Source of the DNA: Blautia sp. BIOML-A1
Lineage (GTDB): Bacteria; Bacillota; Clostridia; Lachnospirales; Lachnospiraceae
DNA length: 64,000 nt
Assembly: GCF_009883055.1 (NCBI RefSeq)
Contig: NZ_WWVR01000006.1
Location: forward strand, 43,975 to 107,974
Direction: 5' to 3'
The translations under genes were made by a program, and so were the position numbers. Of the stretch, positions 26,235 through 36,193 are shown one piece after another (the first letter of the stretch is position 1; each line of letters begins with the position of its first letter). The notes under the pieces were generated by a model that did not search any database, was not told the DNA's origin, and saw only the letters and a program-made list of their open reading frames with translations.

Positions 26235-28681
26235 AAAATTTTTTCAAAAGGTTTTTGGTCCTTCTTGTTGTGTTTATCCTGGGAGTGGCCGGAACCGCAT
26301 TTCTTATGAATAATGAGACAACCGATGACCGCTCGGACATGAATGATGCTGTTTTGCCGGAGGTAATGGTACAGTTTGGAGATGTTCTCACAAACCGTAT
26401 GTACGGATACAGACAACCGATGGAGGCAGATTTTGTCAGGGACAGTGTGACACCTCTGGATACAACAAAGAAATTAACACTTGTGGTAAATCCATATGAT
26501 ACGAAGGTCAGGAATCTTTCCTATGAAATCCGAACTTCTGACGGAAGCAAGGTTATGGAGAACCGCACGATCAAAAGTCTGGATACGGGTTCTGACGGAT
26601 ACCTGAGAACAGAAATAGAAATTTCATCCGGACTTCTGATGAATCAGGAGTATTCTCTCCAGATCACACTTTCAACCAATCATGGCGATGCCTATTATTA
26701 TACGAGAGTGGTTTCAAGATCAGCTACTTATACAGAACAGTATGCGAAATTTGCAGATGATTTTGTGCAGATGAGTCTGGACAAGACACAGGCGGACAAT
26801 CTGGCTGCTTATCTGGAGACATCCGACAGTGCTTCCAGCAGAAATTTCGCCGGATTAAATATCAACTCTCCACTGGCAGATATCAGCTGGGGAAATTTAA
26901 ATCCGCAGTTGTCCAAAGCAGGGATTCCGGTCATCAAGGATATCAATGAAACGACTGCGAGCATTTCTATAGAATATGAAATATCTGCACAGAATGAAAA
27001 TGGAAATACAGAGTACTATCTTGTGACAGATTTTTACAGAATGCGTTATGACGAGACAAGAATCCGACTGCTTGATTTTAAGCGGTCTGCATCCGAGGTT
27101 TTTGATCCATCTCTTTCTGTGATCAGCAACAGTGGACTTCTTCTGGGAGTTCGAAGCAAAGATGTAGATTATCTTACAAATGAAGACGGAAGCGTGACAG
27201 CGTTTACGCAGAATGGAGATATCTGGAGTTATGTACCGGATACAGGTAAGTTTGTAGAAATATTTACATTCCGCAAGGATACAGAGAGTGATTTTCGGGA
27301 TGCGAGAGTTGAGCATGATATTAAGCTTCTGAGTGTGGAGAACAATGGAGATGTGGACTTTATGGTTTATGGCTACATGAATCGTGGTGCACATGAAGGT
27401 TACAGTGGTGTTGGAATTTATCATTATAACAATGATCAGGGCGCAATAGAAGAACAGGTATTTATTCCATGCACAGAGTCCTTTGAGTTTCTGCAGGAAG
27501 ACCTTGGAACTCTGTCTTATGTAAATCAGAGCGGACAGCTGTTTATCATGATCGCAGGAAATCTTTATCAGATCAATATTGATGAAAATACCTATGAAGT
27601 TCTGGCAGATCATATTGACAGTGATGATTTTGGTGTTTCTGTTACGAATGCACATGCGGCATGGAAATCTGAAAGCGGAGATTATGCCGGACAGATTGAG
27701 TTTATTGATTTTGACACGATGGAAAGACGCAGAATTGTTCCGGAAGCATCTCAGAAACTGGATCTTCTTGGTTTCATGAATGAGGATCTGATTTATGGAA
27801 TCGTTCTGGACGGCGACACACTGCCGAACGCAACCGGATATATGATTGACGGAATCACTACGTTCAGGATAGAAGGTTTTGACGGTACAGTAAAAAAAGA
27901 GTATCATCAGGATGGGTTGTATGTAGCAGGAGTGACCGTTGGTACTACTCTGATGGAATTTACTCTTGTGCAGAAGTCCGGTGATATTTATAAAGGTGTC
28001 AAAAAAGACAATATTATGAATAACAGCACTGCTGCGACAGATAAGACCAGTGTGGAACAGACAAGTTCAAGCCGTCAGGGGGTTATAGTGCGGCTTACCT
28101 CTGAAGATTCACCGTCTTCGGAGGAACCTCTTATCCTTTATGCCAAGGTAAGGAACGCAGGAGAAAAGGTAGTAGATATTCAGGTGGACAAGAGCTCGGT
28201 CGAGGAAGTCTATTATGTATATGCAGGAGGTGGACTGGACAGCGTCTGGACCGATCCGGCAAAGGCAGTTCAGCGTGCTGATAAACAGACAGGAGTTGTA
28301 CTGAACCGTGCACAGCAGTATGTCTGGGAGCGCGGAAATATGAAGACACAGATCACCTTGAACACAACAGATATTCCGGAGATCATCCGTACCGCGTCTC
28401 TGGATGTTCAGAATCTTCAGAATGGTCTGGGTGACAGTGCCAAAGTTATTGATCTGACCGGATGTTCTCTGGAAAATGTACTCTATGAGGTAAGCGCACA
28501 GCGTGCTGTGATAGCCAGAACAGGATCAGATTCCAGTGTTGTGATCGTCGGATATGATCAGTACAATACTTATTTACTTGATCCGTCTACAGGAGAGGTG
28601 AAGCCGTATGGAATGAACGACAGTACTGCGTTGTTCAAGAATGCGGGAAATATGTTTATCACTTATCTTGAGCAAAAATAA
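26231..28681 (+). CDS. Large membrane-anchored extracellular protein
   Basis: An 816-residue protein. A single N-terminal hydrophobic anchor (FFKRFLVLLVVFILGVAG, residues 4-22) is followed by a long extracellular beta-rich region. I see no catalytic motif; parts of residues 250-600 read like beta-propeller blades (GVRSKDVDYLTNEDGS, then SYVPDTGKFVEIFTF). A Ser/Thr-rich linker lies at about 615-640. It starts in the methyltransferase stop. Similar long unclassified proteins occur in Lachnospiraceae; the function is unknown. Confidence 0.65.
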   Translation: MKNFFKRFLVLLVVFILGVAGTAFLMNNETTDDRSDMNDAVLPEVMVQFGDVLTNRMYGYRQPMEADFVRDSVTPLDTTKKLTLVVNPYDTKVRNLSYEIRTSDGSKVMENRTIKSLDTGSDGYLRTEIEISSGLLMNQEYSLQITLSTNHGDAYYYTRVVSRSATYTEQYAKFADDFVQMSLDKTQADNLAAYLETSDSASSRNFAGLNINSPLADISWGNLNPQLSKAGIPVIKDINETTASISIEYEISAQNENGNTEYYLVTDFYRMRYDETRIRLLDFKRSASEVFDPSLSVISNSGLLLGVRSKDVDYLTNEDGSVTAFTQNGDIWSYVPDTGKFVEIFTFRKDTESDFRDARVEHDIKLLSVENNGDVDFMVYGYMNRGAHEGYSGVGIYHYNNDQGAIEEQVFIPCTESFEFLQEDLGTLSYVNQSGQLFIMIAGNLYQINIDENTYEVLADHIDSDDFGVSVTNAHAAWKSESGDYAGQIEFIDFDTMERRRIVPEASQKLDLLGFMNEDLIYGIVLDGDTLPNATGYMIDGITTFRIEGFDGTVKKEYHQDGLYVAGVTVGTTLMEFTLVQKSGDIYKGVKKDNIMNNSTAATDKTSVEQTSSSRQGVIVRLTSEDSPSSEEPLILYAKVRNAGEKVVDIQVDKSSVEEVYYVYAGGGLDSVWTDPAKAVQRADKQTGVVLNRAQQYVWERGNMKTQITLNTTDIPEIIRTASLDVQNLQNGLGDSAKVIDLTGCSLENVLYEVSAQRAVIARTGSDSSVVIVGYDQYNTYLLDPSTGEVKPYGMNDSTALFKNAGNMFITYLEQK

Positions 28682-28779
28682 ACGGAAAGTCATACGAAAA
28701 ATGTAGCTGTTCAGAAGGTAGTAACTGTGAGAGTACTGAACAGTTATAAAAAAATATAAAATGACAGGGGGACAACCAT

Positions 28780-30270
28780 ATGTTAAGTAACAGTATTGCA
28801 AAACTTGTGCAGTATGGAATTGAATCAGGACTCACACCGGAGTGTGAGCGCAGTTACACGATCAATCTTCTTCTTGATGTTTTTCACGAGGATGAATTTA
28901 CAGAGCCGGAAGAAAAACCGACTGATGTAGATCTGGAAGAAACTCTGAATGAGCTTCTGGATGAAGCGGTAAAGAGGAATCTGACAGAAGACAGCGTTGT
29001 CTACCGTGATCTTTTTGATACAAGACTGATGAACTGCCTGATGCCGCGCCCGGCACAGGTTCAGAAGGAATTCTGGGATAAGTATGAGAAAAACCCGGAG
29101 GAGGCCACAGATTATTTCTATAAACTGAGTCAGGACAGTAACTATATCCGCCGTTATCGAGTAAAAAAAGACCAGAAATGGAAAGTAGAAAGTCCGTACG
29201 GAGATATCGATATTACCATTAATCTTTCCAAACCGGAAAAAGATCCTAAAGCGATCGCTGCGGCCAAGAATGCAAGGACAAGCAGCTATCCGAAATGTCT
29301 TCTCTGTCCGGAAAACGAAGGATATGCAGGTCGTGTCAATCATCCAGCAAGACAGAATCACAGAATCATTCCGATCACTGTCAATGACACACCATGGGGA
29401 TTCCAGTATTCGCCGTATGTATATTACAATGAACACTGCATCGTATTTAACAGTAAGCATACTCCAATGAAGATTGAGAGAAATACATTTATCAAGCTGT
29501 TTGATTTTGTAAAGCTCTTTCCACATTATTTCCTTGGTTCCAACGCAGATCTTCCAATCGTTGGAGGTTCTATTCTGAGTCATGATCACTTCCAGGGCGG
29601 ACATTATACGTTTGCTATGGCAAAAGCACCGATCGAGAAGCATGTGACCATTCCGGGATTTGAAGACGTGGAGGCAGGAATCGTTAAATGGCCATTATCT
29701 GTACTTCGTATCCGCCACAAAGATTCAGACCGTCTGGTAGATCTGGCAGCTCATGTACTGGAGGTATGGAGAGGATACACAGACGAGGCGGCATTTATCT
29801 TTGCAGAGACAGATGGAGAACCACACAACACAATCACGCCGATCGCACGTAAAGTCGGTGATATGTATGAGCTTGATCTTACACTGAGAAACAATATCAC
29901 AACCAGCGAGCATCCGCTTGGCGTTTATCATCCGCATGCACAGTATCATCATATCAAGAAAGAAAACATTGGTCTGATCGAGGTTATGGGACTTGCGGTT
30001 CTTCCGGCAAGACTGAAAGAAGAACTGGAACTTCTGGAAGAATATATTCTTGAGGGCAGGGATATCGCTTCCAACGAAAAGATTGAGAAACATGCTGCCT
30101 GGGCAGCAGAATTTTTGCCGAAGTACAAGGATATCAACAAGGACAATATCCATGAAATCCTTCAGAAAGAAGTAGGAATTGTCTTTACACATGTTCTTGA
30201 AGATGCAGGTGTATACAAATGCACACAGGAAGGCAGAGATGCATTTATGCGATTCATTGAAACATTATAA
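28780..30270 (+). CDS. galT: GalT, UDP-glucose-hexose-1-phosphate uridylyltransferase (class II)
   Basis: A 496-residue Leloir-pathway enzyme that exchanges UMP between UDP-glucose and galactose-1-phosphate. It is the Firmicutes-type class II form, longer than the E. coli enzyme. Visible parts include YPKCLLCPENEGYAGRVNHP, PYVYYNEHCIVF, and GGSILSHDHFQGGHYTFAMA, then GVYHPHAQYHHIKKENIGLIE. ATG 28780 has AGGGGGA upstream. No galK or galE is adjacent. It is flanked on both sides by the TAACTGT/ACAGTTA hairpin repeat, and ends before a good terminator at 30328. Confidence 0.92.
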   Translation: MLSNSIAKLVQYGIESGLTPECERSYTINLLLDVFHEDEFTEPEEKPTDVDLEETLNELLDEAVKRNLTEDSVVYRDLFDTRLMNCLMPRPAQVQKEFWDKYEKNPEEATDYFYKLSQDSNYIRRYRVKKDQKWKVESPYGDIDITINLSKPEKDPKAIAAAKNARTSSYPKCLLCPENEGYAGRVNHPARQNHRIIPITVNDTPWGFQYSPYVYYNEHCIVFNSKHTPMKIERNTFIKLFDFVKLFPHYFLGSNADLPIVGGSILSHDHFQGGHYTFAMAKAPIEKHVTIPGFEDVEAGIVKWPLSVLRIRHKDSDRLVDLAAHVLEVWRGYTDEAAFIFAETDGEPHNTITPIARKVGDMYELDLTLRNNITTSEHPLGVYHPHAQYHHIKKENIGLIEVMGLAVLPARLKEELELLEEYILEGRDIASNEKIEKHAAWAAEFLPKYKDINKDNIHEILQKEVGIVFTHVLEDAGVYKCTQEGRDAFMRFIETL

Positions 30271-30327
30271 TAATAAATGATCATAACTGTGAGGATATTG
30301 AACAGTTACAAATGATCTTAGAAAGAG

Positions 30328-30362
30328 GGACTTCGGCTTAGAACAGGCCGGAGTCCTTTTTG
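30328..30362 (+). terminator. Terminator downstream of galT
   Basis: GGACTTCGGC pairs with GCCGGAGTCC (one G-U), followed by five T residues. Confidence 0.85.
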
Positions 30363-30482
30363 TCTGGAAATAATACTTTGTTCGTAACAAATTTTACAGA
30401 CGGGCAGGAAAGATATGGTAAAATAAATGAAACAGAGTAAACGTATCATATAAGGGAAATATATCAGAAAGGAGCAGAATAA

Positions 30483-32816
30483 ATGGCAGAAGACAGGAAG
30501 TGGAAAAACATACGGAAGAAATCCACAGAGCAGCACACAGAGGAAAAGCCTCCGGTGAATAACTCTCATGAAGAAGAAATTCCGGAGTGGAAAAGCTCGA
30601 TACGAAAAGAACCACCAACGGAGAATACAGAGCCGGAACACCAAATAATGAAGCATAAGAAAACGATAGCGGCAGCAGTGGCGGTTATTGTGGTCGGCGC
30701 GGTGGCGTTTGGTGTGACACCAATGCTTATAAACCGGGGGACAGAGGCAAAAAAACAGACAGAGAAAGCAGAGAAGGACAGTGCAGATACAAAAACAGAA
30801 AGCCCTGCCGAAAAGGAAAACGAAGAGACAGCATCTCCGCAGAATATGACAGAGCCAAAAGATACTTCAGAAGATACTTCAGAAGATACTTCTTTGAAGC
30901 AGGATGCAGGTGAAGAAAGCACAGAAAGCACAGAAGGTACAGCATCAGAGAAGAAGGAGATACCTCCGGTTGCCGGTCTTGCACATATTGAGAGTTATGA
31001 ATCTCTGTATAATATTCTGCATAAATGGCAGAGTGAGAATTCAGACTGGTCTGCTTCTGATGGTGCACGGATCCTATCCACAGATGGCGATCTTGTGGAA
31101 TATGATGCAGAGGCAGTCAGTGACAGTACAACAGGTTCTGTAGCTGCTAATGAGGCTTCCAAAGATACCGGAAATATGGATCCTGGATACACATATGACG
31201 AAATGGATGCCGTTGATCATTCTTCTACCAATACACAGGAAGAAAATGTGGACGAGGCAGATATTGTCAAGACAGATGGAACTTATATTTATGCAATGGA
31301 CAGCAAAGGAGAGATTCGTATTGTTGAGGCTGCTTCCATGAAACTGGTCAGTGAGATTACCGGTGACAGAAATGCGGATTATATGGAGATGTATCTGAAT
31401 GGTGACAGCCTTCAGGTAATCCATCAGCAGGAGACTTATATCACATACAGGGGAACGGTAAAGCTTTCTTCGGATGACGCGGTACGTGCCAGCTACAGTG
31501 TACCGGTGACGACGGTTTCCGTTGATACTTATGATCTTTCTGATCGTGAGAATCCGAAGAAGACTGGAAGCTGCCAGCAGGATGGAAGCTATCTCTCATC
31601 CAGAAGAAACGGAAACAATCTCTATCTGTTCACCTCATATGCACCGGATACCACGGAAGGTGCAGATGCAAAAGTGAAGTATATTCCAAGAATTGGTGAT
31701 GATTATATAGCGTATGATCACATCTATCTGCCGGTGCCGGAAGATACAACGGATTATACCTACAATGGCAAAAATTATCTGGTGGTTTCTTCTGTGGCGG
31801 ACGAGAAGCCAGATCAGGTTTCAGACAGCATGGCAGTTATCAGTGGTGCGGATACTTTTTATGTAAGTGAAAACAATATTTATTCTGCGGTTCCCGGCTG
31901 GAATATATCGGACGACAGCAGTCTGCAGACAGAAATTATCCGCATCGGTTATGAGGACGGAGTGTTTACAGAGGGAGGTACAGGTTCCGTTTCCGGAGAA
32001 CTTAATAATAATTTCTCTATGGATGAATATGACGGACATCTCCGGGTAGTGACAACAACAGCAGGATGGAACAAGGACTACAGTGAATATCACAGGACGA
32101 ACGGCCTTTACGTCCTTGATAAAGATATGAAAACCGTTGGAAAGATTGAAAATCTTGCAGAAAATGAGGAGATTAAATCGGCTCGTTTTATGGGAAAAAC
32201 AGGATATTTTGTCACATATGAGAATACAGATCCGCTGTTTTCCGCTGATCTCTCTGATCCGGAAAATCCCAAAATTCTCGGTGAACTCAAGATCACAGGT
32301 TTCTCTGAGTACCTGCATTTCTATGGGGAAAACAGACTGCTTGGCATTGGATGGGAGACAGATCCGGATACAGGCAGCACAGAAGGGCTGAAATGTTCTA
32401 TGTTTGATATCTCAGATCCTTCGGATGTAAAAGAAATAGACAGAATCGTTCTCAAAAATGTGTCTGTCTGCGACGCACTCTCGAATTATCGTGCAATCCT
32501 TGTATCACCGGGCAGGAATCTGTTTGGTTTTGCATATGGAATGTATAAAAACTCCGCTGCAGGAGATTATTATGATACAGATAAACAGTATTATTACGGA
32601 CTGCTTTCCTACAGTGAGGAGGAGGGATTTGAGCCGGATGCATATCTGAATCCTGCACTGAGCGGACTGTTTGATGATACGCTCAGTACCAGTGAGTACC
32701 GATCTCTGCGAGGTGTTTATATCAGTGATACTTTTTATCTTGTCACAGAGAATGGAATCAGTTCTTATGATATGACAGACGGATATAAACTTCAGAATAT
32801 GCTTGCATGGAAATAA
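30483..32816 (+). CDS. Membrane-anchored beta-propeller protein
   Basis: A 777-residue protein. The cytoplasmic N-terminus is charged (about 58 residues). A membrane helix lies at about 60-82 (TIAAAVAVIVVGAVAFGV). A Glu/Ser/Thr-rich linker with repeated EDTS follows (about 95-160), then a C-terminal beta-propeller (Pfam beta_propel type). EENVDEADIVKTDGTYIYAM is the family signature, and blades such as VDTYDLSDRENPKK and FSADLSDPENPKILGEL follow. It probably acts outside the cell as an adhesion or regulatory domain. ATG 30483 has GAAAGGAG upstream. Confidence 0.8.
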   Translation: MAEDRKWKNIRKKSTEQHTEEKPPVNNSHEEEIPEWKSSIRKEPPTENTEPEHQIMKHKKTIAAAVAVIVVGAVAFGVTPMLINRGTEAKKQTEKAEKDSADTKTESPAEKENEETASPQNMTEPKDTSEDTSEDTSLKQDAGEESTESTEGTASEKKEIPPVAGLAHIESYESLYNILHKWQSENSDWSASDGARILSTDGDLVEYDAEAVSDSTTGSVAANEASKDTGNMDPGYTYDEMDAVDHSSTNTQEENVDEADIVKTDGTYIYAMDSKGEIRIVEAASMKLVSEITGDRNADYMEMYLNGDSLQVIHQQETYITYRGTVKLSSDDAVRASYSVPVTTVSVDTYDLSDRENPKKTGSCQQDGSYLSSRRNGNNLYLFTSYAPDTTEGADAKVKYIPRIGDDYIAYDHIYLPVPEDTTDYTYNGKNYLVVSSVADEKPDQVSDSMAVISGADTFYVSENNIYSAVPGWNISDDSSLQTEIIRIGYEDGVFTEGGTGSVSGELNNNFSMDEYDGHLRVVTTTAGWNKDYSEYHRTNGLYVLDKDMKTVGKIENLAENEEIKSARFMGKTGYFVTYENTDPLFSADLSDPENPKILGELKITGFSEYLHFYGENRLLGIGWETDPDTGSTEGLKCSMFDISDPSDVKEIDRIVLKNVSVCDALSNYRAILVSPGRNLFGFAYGMYKNSAAGDYYDTDKQYYYGLLSYSEEEGFEPDAYLNPALSGLFDDTLSTSEYRSLRGVYISDTFYLVTENGISSYDMTDGYKLQNMLAWK

Positions 32817-32919
32817 AAACCCGTGATCTCTCGTATTTACTTCTTGCAGTAATCTGGTGAATAGTCTATACTAGAAATCAATTGGATGAGAATTGAAAAA
32901 AACAGAGAGGTAACAGATT

Positions 32920-34311
32920 ATGAAGCTTACAACTGTAAGAGAAATTTACAAGAACAGAGAAGAATATATGAATCAGGAAGTGACAGTAGGAGGCTGGGTT
33001 CGCAGCGTCCGTGGTTCCAAGGCATTTGGATTTATTGTCCTTCATGATGGAAGCTATTTTGAGACACTTCAGATTGTATATCATGATACAATGGCAAACT
33101 TTGCTGAGATCAGTAAATTAAATGTCGGTGCAGCCATCATCGTTAAGGGAACTCTGGTTCCGACACCGGAGGCAAAGCAGCCGTTTGAGATTCAGGCAGA
33201 GGAAGTACAGGTAGAGGGTGCATCTGCTCCGGATTATCCGCTTCAGAAGAAACGCCACACTCTGGAATACTTAAGAACCATGACACATTTAAGACCGAGA
33301 ACCAACACCTTCCAGGCAGTATTCCGTGTACGTTCTCTGTGTGCTTATGCGATTCACAAATTCTTCCAGGAGAAGGGATTTGTCTATGTACACACACCAC
33401 TGATCACAGGAAGCGACTGTGAGGGTGCAGGTGAGATGTTCCAGGTAACTACACTGGATATGAAGAACCCGCCTCTGAACGAGGATGGTACCGTAGATTA
33501 CAGCCAGGATTTCTTCGGCAAAGAGACAAACCTTACCGTAAGCGGACAGCTCAATGGTGAGACCTATGCACAGGCATTCCGCAATATTTATACATTTGGA
33601 CCGACTTTCCGTGCAGAAAATTCCAATACCACACGTCATGCAGCTGAGTTCTGGATGATCGAGCCGGAGTGTGCATTCGCAGATTTGAATGACAACATGG
33701 ATCTTGCAGAGGAAATGCTCAAATATGTGATCCGTTATGTACTTGAGAATGCTCCGGAGGAAATGAATTTCTTCAACTCCTTCGTTGACAAGGGTCTTCT
33801 GGATCGTCTGAACCATGTGGTAAACTCAGAATTCGGACACGTAACTTACACAGAAGCAATCGAGATTCTGGAGAAAAACAACGACAAATTTGATTATAAG
33901 GTATTCTGGGGATGCGATCTCCAGACAGAGCATGAGCGTTATCTGACAGAGCAGATCTTTAAGAAACCGGTATTCGTTACAGATTATCCGAAGGAGATCA
34001 AGGCCTTCTACATGAAGCAGAACGAAGACGGCAAGACAGTTGCTGCTATGGACTGCCTCGTTCCGGGAATCGGTGAGATCATCGGAGGAAGCCAGAGAGA
34101 GGACGACTATGAGAAACTCAGAACCCGTATGGAAGAGCTTGGACTCAAAGCTGAGGAGTATCAGTTCTATATGGATCTTCGCAAATATGGTTCTACCCGT
34201 CATTCCGGATATGGCCTTGGATTTGAGCGTTGTGTAATGTATCTGACAGGAATGGGCAACATTCGTGATGTGATTCCGTTCCCGAGAACTGTAAATAATT
34301 GTGATTTATAA
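32920..34311 (+). CDS. asnS: Asparaginyl-tRNA synthetase
   Basis: A 463-residue class II tRNA synthetase. The N-terminal OB-fold anticodon domain ([19 protein letters not shown]) is followed by the catalytic core: motif 2 [19 protein letters not shown] and motif 3 [20 protein letters not shown], ending [17 protein letters not shown]. Length and motifs are normal. ATG 32920 has GAGAGG upstream. No T-box leader is visible in the 103 bases before it; a -10-like TATACT is near 32869. Confidence 0.95.
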   Translation: MKLTTVREIYKNREEYMNQEVTVGGWVRSVRGSKAFGFIVLHDGSYFETLQIVYHDTMANFAEISKLNVGAAIIVKGTLVPTPEAKQPFEIQAEEVQVEGASAPDYPLQKKRHTLEYLRTMTHLRPRTNTFQAVFRVRSLCAYAIHKFFQEKGFVYVHTPLITGSDCEGAGEMFQVTTLDMKNPPLNEDGTVDYSQDFFGKETNLTVSGQLNGETYAQAFRNIYTFGPTFRAENSNTTRHAAEFWMIEPECAFADLNDNMDLAEEMLKYVIRYVLENAPEEMNFFNSFVDKGLLDRLNHVVNSEFGHVTYTEAIEILEKNNDKFDYKVFWGCDLQTEHERYLTEQIFKKPVFVTDYPKEIKAFYMKQNEDGKTVAAMDCLVPGIGEIIGGSQREDDYEKLRTRMEELGLKAEEYQFYMDLRKYGSTRHSGYGLGFERCVMYLTGMGNIRDVIPFPRTVNNCDL

Positions 34312-34325
34312 GGAGTAATAATTAA

Positions 34326-36107
34326 ATGATAAGATTTATTCATCTTGCAGATGTACACCTTGGAGCAGTGCCTGACAGAGGCTGTCCGTGGAGTCGCGAG
34401 CGGGAAGAAGAAATCTGGGAAACATTCCGCCGGGTAATTGCAGCAATACGCAAAAGCCCGGTGGATTTGCTATTTATAGCCGGAGATCTCTTTCACCGAC
34501 AGCCGCTTTTGAGTGAGCTGAGAGAGATAAATGACCTTTTTGCCACGATTCCGAATACCAGAATTTTTCTTATGGCAGGAGACAATGACTACATCAGGGA
34601 AAATTCTTTTTATCGGACCTTTCAATGGAATCAGAATGTATCCTTTTTTAAGGAAGAAAATCGAACCTGCATTGAAATTCCGGATCAAAATATCTATGTA
34701 TATGGACTGAGCTATGAACATCGGGAGATTCATGAAGCACTGTATGATGACTGGAAAAAATCTGACAAAAGAGGATTTCATGTTCTGATGGCTCATGGAG
34801 GAGATGAGCAGCATATACCATTGGATTCCCGTAAACTGGCAGAGGGTGGATTTGACTATATTGCACTGGGGCACCGACATCAGCATCAGAATCTGTTTAA
34901 GGACTGGTGCCTGTATCCGGGTGCGCTGGAGCCTGTTGACAGAAATGATCTGGGAGAACATGGTTATATAGAAGGAACCTATGATCAGGGTACCGTCAGA
35001 ACACGTTTTGTACCATTTGCTTCTCGTTCTTATCAGAACCTTTATCTGACGGTCAAAGAGGGTGTCACACAGTATACTCTGGAAGAAATGCTGCGTAATG
35101 AGATCATGAAGCGCGGTGGAAAGAATATATACCATGTTATCATACAGGGAACGCGTTCTCCGGGAAGCCTTCTTCTGGCAGAACGTCTCAAAACAATGGG
35201 AAACATTGTGGAGGTTCTGGATGAATCCCGTCCGGCATATGATATCGAGAAATTGAAGGAACAGTACAGAGGAACCCTGATCGGTGATTACATTGAAAGA
35301 TTCAAAGACCCTGGACACAGACCTGTGGCAGAGGGGAAGGCACTGTATCATGGCCTTCAGGCACTTTTGAATGCATCTGTTCTTGTAAATGGAAGAGTGA
35401 TGCAGGATGCACAGCAGAAAGACCTTGGACGGATCCTGCAGATGCTCAAGATGTCACGTAAGGGATATCAGGTGCAGGTGGAGCGTCGCAATAAAGAAGA
35501 TCTTGCAGAAAAACAAAAGCTACGTCGTTCCATTGAACAGCTGAACAGAGAAATCCATGAACTGGAAGAGCAGAGAACGGAGATGCGTGTAAAGGAGGAT
35601 TCTCTTCGAAAACTGGAGGGAGTTCATGGAGAAGGACTGACAGAGGAACATATCCATACCCTTGAGCGTAAGAATCAGATACAGAACGCAGGAATCTGTA
35701 TGACGATTATCCTGTTCCTGGCAGGTGCGTTGATTTTTGGAATTCATTTTAAAGAAACTATGCTGGCAGCTGTAACTGCAGCCGGAGGAATCTGTCTTTT
35801 CCTTCTGGAGATGTTTTTCTACATGAAAACGATCCGTGAACTTGAGAAGTGCAGGAGAGTCAAGAAGAGGTTCCTTGACCGGCATGACCGCCTGCAGACA
35901 GGCAAAGAGAATCTCGATGACGAGATCAGAGAAAAAGAAACGCTTCTGTCAAACCGTATGGAAGAATATCAGGAAATTGAGGATTATACATATCTTCCGA
36001 TTGCAGAGGAGATAGAAATAGATTCCCTGAATCTGGCAATGTCTGTGATTCAGGAGCTTGCTGATAAGAAACAGTCGAATGAGCGGCAGGATGAAGCAGG
36101 AGCATAA
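34326..36107 (+). CDS. SbcD/YhaO-like DNA nuclease with coiled coil and membrane helices
   Basis: A 593-residue protein. Residues 1-330 form a calcineurin-like nuclease: FIHLADVHLGA, FIAGDLFHRQP, MAGDNDY, VLMAHGGDEQ, ALGHRHQHQ, giving all metal ligands. After a linker comes a coiled coil (about 395-440). Then two hydrophobic helices (about 455-472 and 477-497) and a second coiled coil follow. SbcD/YhaO relatives normally pair with an SbcC/YhaN ATPase, whose middle region also has coiled coil. None follows here; a terminator does. It lies 14 bases after asnS. Confidence 0.8.
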   Translation: MIRFIHLADVHLGAVPDRGCPWSREREEEIWETFRRVIAAIRKSPVDLLFIAGDLFHRQPLLSELREINDLFATIPNTRIFLMAGDNDYIRENSFYRTFQWNQNVSFFKEENRTCIEIPDQNIYVYGLSYEHREIHEALYDDWKKSDKRGFHVLMAHGGDEQHIPLDSRKLAEGGFDYIALGHRHQHQNLFKDWCLYPGALEPVDRNDLGEHGYIEGTYDQGTVRTRFVPFASRSYQNLYLTVKEGVTQYTLEEMLRNEIMKRGGKNIYHVIIQGTRSPGSLLLAERLKTMGNIVEVLDESRPAYDIEKLKEQYRGTLIGDYIERFKDPGHRPVAEGKALYHGLQALLNASVLVNGRVMQDAQQKDLGRILQMLKMSRKGYQVQVERRNKEDLAEKQKLRRSIEQLNREIHELEEQRTEMRVKEDSLRKLEGVHGEGLTEEHIHTLERKNQIQNAGICMTIILFLAGALIFGIHFKETMLAAVTAAGGICLFLLEMFFYMKTIRELEKCRRVKKRFLDRHDRLQTGKENLDDEIREKETLLSNRMEEYQEIEDYTYLPIAEEIEIDSLNLAMSVIQELADKKQSNERQDEAGA

Positions 36108-36111
36108 CAAT

Positions 36112-36165
36112 AAAACTCCCCACAGGAAAGATGTTTTATGCGTCTTTTTTGTGGGGAGTTTTTTA
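36112..36165 (+). terminator. Strong terminator after the nuclease gene
   Basis: AAAACTCCCCACA pairs with TGTGGGGAGTTTT, with a T-run. It lies between convergent transcripts (nuclease and prs) and can serve both. Confidence 0.85.
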
Positions 36166-36193
36166 CTTTATAGCAGAGAAAAATAAGCGGTAA

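Noticed and set aside
32817..32919. T-box riboswitch before asnS
   Set aside because: The gap is only about 100 bases; no T-box core or antiterminator is visible.
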